Shown piece by piece: positions 27,772 through 31,150 of a stretch of DNA of 31,150 nt; the stretch's first letter is position 1; every line of letters begins with the position of its first letter. Below the pieces are notes generated by a model, which was given only the letters and a program-made list of their open reading frames with translations, did no database searches and was not told the DNA's origin. Location of the stretch: IMG/VR virus record IMGVR_UViG_3300037516_000118, positions 1 through 31,150 of that record. The stretch is one strand, 5' to 3'. A program made the translations under genes and the position numbers. The DNA is from a virus.

Positions 27772-28359
27772 ATGGAAAAGAGACAATGTATAGAAATGAT
27801 TATTAATGATGAGATGTTGGATGGTGTGTTTGCTATTTCACTTGTTGATAAACCTGCAATAGAAGAAAACTTTATTAAACTTTCATCTGAAAAAATACAG
27901 TTAAAGGTAGTTGATGAAGAACGTAGAATAGTTGTTGGGTTTGCTCTAGTTCCTGAAAAGAAAATATTAAGACGTGCTGAAGACGGAACGGAATACGATA
28001 TAAAATTTAGTAGAGAAACGGTACAATTGACTGCTGAATTATTTATGAAAAACCAAAAAGGTAATGAGTTCACTTTGGAGCATGAAGACGACACCGACGG
28101 AGTTAACATAATTGAAAGTTGGATAGTTGAAGATGCTAAAAACGATAAATCTAACATCTACAATTTAGGTGCTAAGGGTGGTGAGTGGTGTTTGATGTCT
28201 AAAATTGATAATCAAAAAGTGTGGGATGAAATTAAACTAGGAACTTATAACGGTTATTCTATTGAGGGTAAATTCTTTTCTAGTAAAGAAGCTTTAAAAG
28301 AAGTTGAAACTATTGATGAAGACTTAGAAGCGTTAAAGAAATTCCTAAAAACTTTGTAA
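27772..28359 (+). CDS. XkdF-like prohead serine protease
   Basis: The 195-residue protein matches the XkdF/S78_2 protease family: S-L-V-D-K-P-A-I-E-E-N-F (residues 23-34), V-V-G-F-A-L-V-P (54-61), F-T-L-E-H-E with H104, I-I-E-S-W-I-V-E (113-120), and G-T-Y-N-G-Y-S-I-E-G with S163. H104 and S163 are the likely catalytic pair. It would cleave scaffold or capsid protein during maturation. It opens the head module, 11 bp after the tape measure. Confidence 0.85.
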   Translation: MEKRQCIEMIINDEMLDGVFAISLVDKPAIEENFIKLSSEKIQLKVVDEERRIVVGFALVPEKKILRRAEDGTEYDIKFSRETVQLTAELFMKNQKGNEFTLEHEDDTDGVNIIESWIVEDAKNDKSNIYNLGAKGGEWCLMSKIDNQKVWDEIKLGTYNGYSIEGKFFSSKEALKEVETIDEDLEALKKFLKTL

Positions 28360-28360
28360 T

Positions 28361-28975
28361 ATGGCTACGATATTAAATACGGCTTATAACGTACGAACTG
28401 ACATACTAGAATCTGAAAGTAATATTTCAGTAGAGAATGGAACTTTACACGTATATAACGATAAGCTAAAAGTACATTTACAAAATACGATTAAAGAAAT
28501 AGTGACTACTGATAGTTCAACTTCTATTGCTAAGAACGGTTCATTTTTAGATTTAACTACTCAAACAGTAACTTCGGGAGCAATTGCAGCGGTTAAGTTA
28601 GGTACTACAATCTTTTCAAATGGAGTAACTGTAAGTAATAATTCTCGAATAAATGTAGATTATGCAGGTATATACAATTTACAGTTTTCCATGCAATTAA
28701 GACGTACTAGTGGAGGGGGTACAAAACAAGCTAGTATTTGGATTAGAGTAAACGGTGTTGACGTTCCTAATTCTGCTACTCACGTAACCTTTCAAGCTAG
28801 TTCTGATTACTTAGTCCCTGCATGGAATTTCTTTATAGATATGACAGCAGGGCAATATGCGGAGTTAATGTGGACTCAAGACGATGCAATAGTATTAACT
28901 TATAATGCTGCTGATACTATCATTCCACATCCTGCCGTTCCAAGTGTAATATTAACAATGAATAAAATAAACTAA
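28361..28975 (+). CDS. Virion protein with TNF/C1q-like beta-sandwich
   Basis: This 204-residue protein has an N-terminal segment of about 70 residues, then a domain with the jelly-roll pattern of TNF/C1q-like proteins: V-D-Y-A-G-I-Y-N-L-Q-F-S-M-Q-L, A-S-I-W-I-R-V-N-G-V-D-V, and A-G-Q-Y-A-E-L-M-W. Such trimeric domains occur in head fibres and decoration proteins. It lies between the protease and capsid genes, so exposure on the head is likely. Confidence 0.62.
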   Translation: MATILNTAYNVRTDILESESNISVENGTLHVYNDKLKVHLQNTIKEIVTTDSSTSIAKNGSFLDLTTQTVTSGAIAAVKLGTTIFSNGVTVSNNSRINVDYAGIYNLQFSMQLRRTSGGGTKQASIWIRVNGVDVPNSATHVTFQASSDYLVPAWNFFIDMTAGQYAELMWTQDDAIVLTYNAADTIIPHPAVPSVILTMNKIN

Positions 28976-29161
28976 ATGAAAACAGTAAAAGTAAGCCCTA
29001 CGGGTGGTAAAAGAGGTTGTGCGTGTCCAGATGGAACGTACTCTAAAAAGTGTTGTGATGGTTCATTACAAGCGCAAGGTATTGGCTCACTAGAAAGTCA
29101 ATCTACATCTACAATAGTAATTAACAATTCAGGTACAACAACGACCACTCAAAGAGGGTGA
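28976..29161 (+). CDS. Small Cys-rich protein
   Basis: The 61-residue protein has K-R-G-C-A-C-P-D-G-T-Y-S-K-K-C-C-D-G-S near its start: four Cys in 13 residues, followed by L-Q-A-Q-G-I-G. This motif recurs in small proteins next to head genes in Bacteroidota phages; function unknown. The rest is Ser/Thr-rich. It starts directly after the previous stop (TAA-ATG). Confidence 0.72.
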   Translation: MKTVKVSPTGGKRGCACPDGTYSKKCCDGSLQAQGIGSLESQSTSTIVINNSGTTTTTQRG

Positions 29162-29164
29162 AAA

Positions 29165-29201
29165 GGTTACAATAATAAATTAATAAAGTTTATAGTTATG
29201 A
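29165..29201 (+). promoter_or_regulatory. Late start element, copy C
   Basis: GGTTACAATAAT (29165-29176) and AGTTTATAGTTATGA (29187-29201) match copies A and B, with the ATG of the next gene at the same position in the motif. It would drive the scaffold-like and major capsid genes separately from the protease. Confidence 0.58.
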
Positions 29202-29539
29202 GAGATAATATTTTAAAAGATATATACGCAAATGACAAAATAGAGTTAAGTTCTATTGAGGTGAAGTTAGCTTTAATTGATAAATTTAGAAATGAATATA
29301 ATAAAATACAAAGCGGAAACACTGCTAAATATGTAGAGCAATTACAATCAATTAGAACCAATGTATTAAAAGGTATTGAACAAGTTGGAACCTATCAAGA
29401 AAAGATTGGAAAAACTATACAAGGATTAAATACTATAGGTCTTACAGATGAGATAAAACCTTTTCAAAGTTTATACAATGACATTAAAAATGATTTTGAT
29501 GAATTAGTATTTATTAATGATAAATTAAAATCTATTTAA
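29198..29539 (+). CDS. Hypothetical coiled-coil head-module protein
   Basis: The 113-residue protein is almost entirely helical, with heptad-like spacing (I-E-V-K-L-A-L-I-D-K-F-R; Y-V-E-Q-L-Q-S-I-R-T). No family is recognised. As the first gene after late element C and upstream of the scaffold-like and capsid genes, it may be a minor head or assembly protein. Confidence 0.7.
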   Translation: MRDNILKDIYANDKIELSSIEVKLALIDKFRNEYNKIQSGNTAKYVEQLQSIRTNVLKGIEQVGTYQEKIGKTIQGLNTIGLTDEIKPFQSLYNDIKNDFDELVFINDKLKSI

Positions 29540-29565
29540 AATAATTTAAAATAAATAATACAACT

Positions 29566-30135
29566 ATGAACATAAAAGAAGCAATTAACACAATTAAAAC
29601 TTACCTAAATATGGAAGTTAAATTAGCAAAAATGATGCTTGTAGACGGAGTTACCGTTTTAGAAGCAAATGAATTTGTATCAGGTCAAGAGGTTTATATC
29701 GTTTCTGATGAAGAAAAAATTCCTTTACCAATTGGAGAATACGAACTTGAAGATGGAAAAATCTTAGTAGTTTCTGAAGATGGTATTATAGGTGATATTA
29801 AAGATGCTGCTATGGAAGAAGAAGAAGCGGTTGAGCCTGAAGCTGAAACAGAAGTTGAAGCTACGGTTGAAACAGTAGAATCTACTCCTAAGAAAATTAT
29901 TAAATCTGTAAGTGAAGAACATCATTTTGCTGAATTGGCAAAACTACAGTCAGAAATTGATGCACTTAAACTTGCTGCGGTTGAAGTAATGGAAACAGTT
30001 GAAGAGGTTGAACTAGCGAAAGCAATCGTTTATAACCCTGAAAACAGAAATGAAGTTAACTATGTTGACTTAACACCTAACGCGCCAAAGGGAATGCGTG
30101 ATAGAATTTTAGAAGAAATATACAATAATAAATAA
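29566..30135 (+). CDS. Probable capsid scaffold or capsid-associated protein
   Basis: The 189-residue protein has an N-terminal beta domain (V-K-L-A-K-M-M-L-V-D-G-V, E-V-Y-I-V-S-D-E-E), a very acidic linker (A-M-E-E-E-E-A-V-E-P-E-A-E-T-E-V-E near residues 85-105), a coiled coil (A-E-L-A-K-L-Q-S-E-I-D-A-L-K-L), and a C-terminal M-R-D-R-I-L-E-E-I-Y. The acidic-plus-coiled-coil layout immediately before the capsid gene fits a scaffold cleaved by the XkdF-like protease; this is inferred. Confidence 0.6.
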   Translation: MNIKEAINTIKTYLNMEVKLAKMMLVDGVTVLEANEFVSGQEVYIVSDEEKIPLPIGEYELEDGKILVVSEDGIIGDIKDAAMEEEEAVEPEAETEVEATVETVESTPKKIIKSVSEEHHFAELAKLQSEIDALKLAAVEVMETVEEVELAKAIVYNPENRNEVNYVDLTPNAPKGMRDRILEEIYNNK

Positions 30136-30143
30136 AAAAAAAG

Positions 30144-31097
30144 ATGGCTACAACAGCAACAATTACGACTACATATGCTGGTCAAGATTCAAAAATGTGG
30201 GTAAAAGCTGCTCTATTGAGCGGTAACACATTATCAAATGGGGGTATGACTATTATGCCTAACATCGCGTACAAAACTACGCTTCACAAACTTGCAACTG
30301 ATGGTCTTTTAAAAGATGCAACTTGCGACTTTACTGCAACGTCAACTGTAACTATTACAGAAAGACAATTAACACTTGAGCCTTTCCAAGTAAATTTGCA
30401 ACTTTGTAAAAAAGACTTTTTATCTTCATGGGGAAGCGAAGAAATGGGATTTTCTGCTCATAAAGTTATGGCTAAATCTTTCCAAGATTACCTATTAGCT
30501 TACGTAACAGAGAAAGTTGCTGCTTCTGTAGAGACTGCTATTTGGGTAGGTGCAAACGCTACTTCAGGTCAAATTGATGGTATTTCTACTTTGCTTGCTG
30601 CTGATGCTGCTTTACCTTCTGCTAATGAAGTTGCTGGAACTACTGTAACTTCTGTAAATGCTATTGCTGAATTAGGCAAAATTGTAGATGCTATACCTGC
30701 TGCATTGTACGGTAAAGAAGATTTAAGAATTTACGTTTCTCAAAACATTGCTAAGGCTTATGTTAGAGCGTTAGGTGGTTTTGTTGCTGCTGGTGTTGGT
30801 GCTAATGGTACTGAAAACAAAGGGACTCAATGGTACAATAACGGTGAACTTTCTTTTGATGGTATTCCATTATTCGTAGCAAACGGATTAGCTGCTAATA
30901 CTGCTATTGCTGCTCAAACTTCAAACTTGTTTTTCGGTTGTGGATTGCTTGCTGATACTAACCTTGTGAAAGTTTTGGACATGTCTGATTTGGACGGCTC
31001 AGATAATGTAAGATTGATTTTAAGAGCTTCTTACGCGGTTAACTATCATTCAGTTTCTGATATCGTAACTTACGGAATTACGAACGCTGCGAATTAA
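30144..31097 (+). CDS. Major capsid protein
   Basis: The 317-residue protein fits an HK97-fold capsid subunit: an N-terminal arm, an E-loop-like region (about residues 55-85, T-S-T-V-T-I-T-E-R-Q-L), a helix-rich P-domain with Q-D-Y-L-L-A-Y-V-T-E-K-V (114-125), and a C-terminal A-domain with L-R-I-Y-V-S-Q and G-I-P-L-F-V-A-N-G-L. It is encoded after the protease and scaffold-like genes and is followed by the strongest terminator in the window, as expected for the most abundant protein. The window ends are inside the 3' end of this gene. Confidence 0.85.
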   Translation: MATTATITTTYAGQDSKMWVKAALLSGNTLSNGGMTIMPNIAYKTTLHKLATDGLLKDATCDFTATSTVTITERQLTLEPFQVNLQLCKKDFLSSWGSEEMGFSAHKVMAKSFQDYLLAYVTEKVAASVETAIWVGANATSGQIDGISTLLAADAALPSANEVAGTTVTSVNAIAELGKIVDAIPAALYGKEDLRIYVSQNIAKAYVRALGGFVAAGVGANGTENKGTQWYNNGELSFDGIPLFVANGLAANTAIAAQTSNLFFGCGLLADTNLVKVLDMSDLDGSDNVRLILRASYAVNYHSVSDIVTYGITNAAN

Positions 31098-31150
31098 TTA
31101 AATTAAATTATAAACTTAAAAGGGTGGTGCAATATACGCCACCCTTTTTT
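31024..31150. repeat. Terminal direct repeat (right copy)
   Basis: Identical to 1-127; see the left copy. Joining the two gives a circle of 31,023 bp. Confidence 0.95.
31118..31150 (+). terminator. Intrinsic terminator after the major capsid gene (right copy)
   Basis: Same hairpin as 95-127: GGGTGGTG (31122-31129) with CGCCACCC (31137-31144), AAAA/TTTT extension and a T run that reaches the window end. Confidence 0.9.

Noticed and set aside
27738-27774. Possible fourth late start element before the protease gene (GGTTAC...TATATAGATATGG)
   Set aside because: The spacing is one base longer, the AGTTTATA block is missing, and the left half codes for the end of the tape measure, so the match is likely chance.

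Overview
The window is a complete, circularly closed genome of a small tailed phage (unit length 31,023 bp). Bases 1-127 are repeated exactly at 31024-31150, so the contig joins to itself inside the 3' end of the major capsid gene. Every supported gene is on the + strand. The host is most likely a member of Bacteroidota, probably a flavobacterium. The DNA is AT-rich, Shine-Dalgarno sequences are rare, several promoters match the Bacteroidota form TTTG-N19-TAnnTTTG, and many proteins belong to families common in phages of that phylum (BT4734-like/VapE primase, XkdF-like protease, DUF3127, DUF3310). A long tape-measure protein and the absence of a sheath indicate a siphovirus. I see no integrase, excisionase or repressor, so nothing suggests lysogeny.

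Layout, read around the circle. (1) 142-3473: probable tail tube protein, small protein, portal, head-tail connector. (2) 3451-7176: beta-helix tail fibre, two small membrane proteins, M15 endopeptidase, an inserted HNH homing endonuclease, and a GH24-type lysozyme, together forming the fibre and lysis block. (3) 7158-10459: an early region with consensus promoters, a candidate small RNA, then a tightly overlapping run of small genes including an ERF annealing protein and DUF3310. (4) 10681-16131: SF2 helicase, primase-helicase, an iteron-rich candidate replication origin, VRR-NUC nuclease, DUF3127 OB-fold protein and small accessory genes. (5) 16127-20290: an odd tRNA-like RNA, a metallophosphoesterase, a sigma-factor-like protein, and the small and large terminase. 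(6) 20326-27760: tail module with a probable -1 frameshift in a tail-assembly-chaperone-like gene, ending in the tape measure. (7) 27772-31097: protease, TNF/C1q-like virion protein, scaffold-like protein and major capsid protein.

How the parts work together: the early block would be read by host RNA polymerase from TAnnTTTG promoters. Helicase, primase-helicase, ERF and VRR-NUC would replicate and recombine the DNA, probably from the 14521-14790 origin, with a host polymerase because none is encoded here. The phage sigma-like protein may switch on late genes. Three structural transcription units begin with the same 37-bp element, which ends exactly at the start codon in all three; this is the most striking unexplained signal in the window. 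Other unusual signals are the tRNA-like RNA with a pseudoknot-capable centre (16127-16252), the perfect 20-bp inverted iteron pair at the origin, a repeated operator-like palindrome upstream of two early promoters, and a candidate ~70-nt small RNA after the lysozyme gene.
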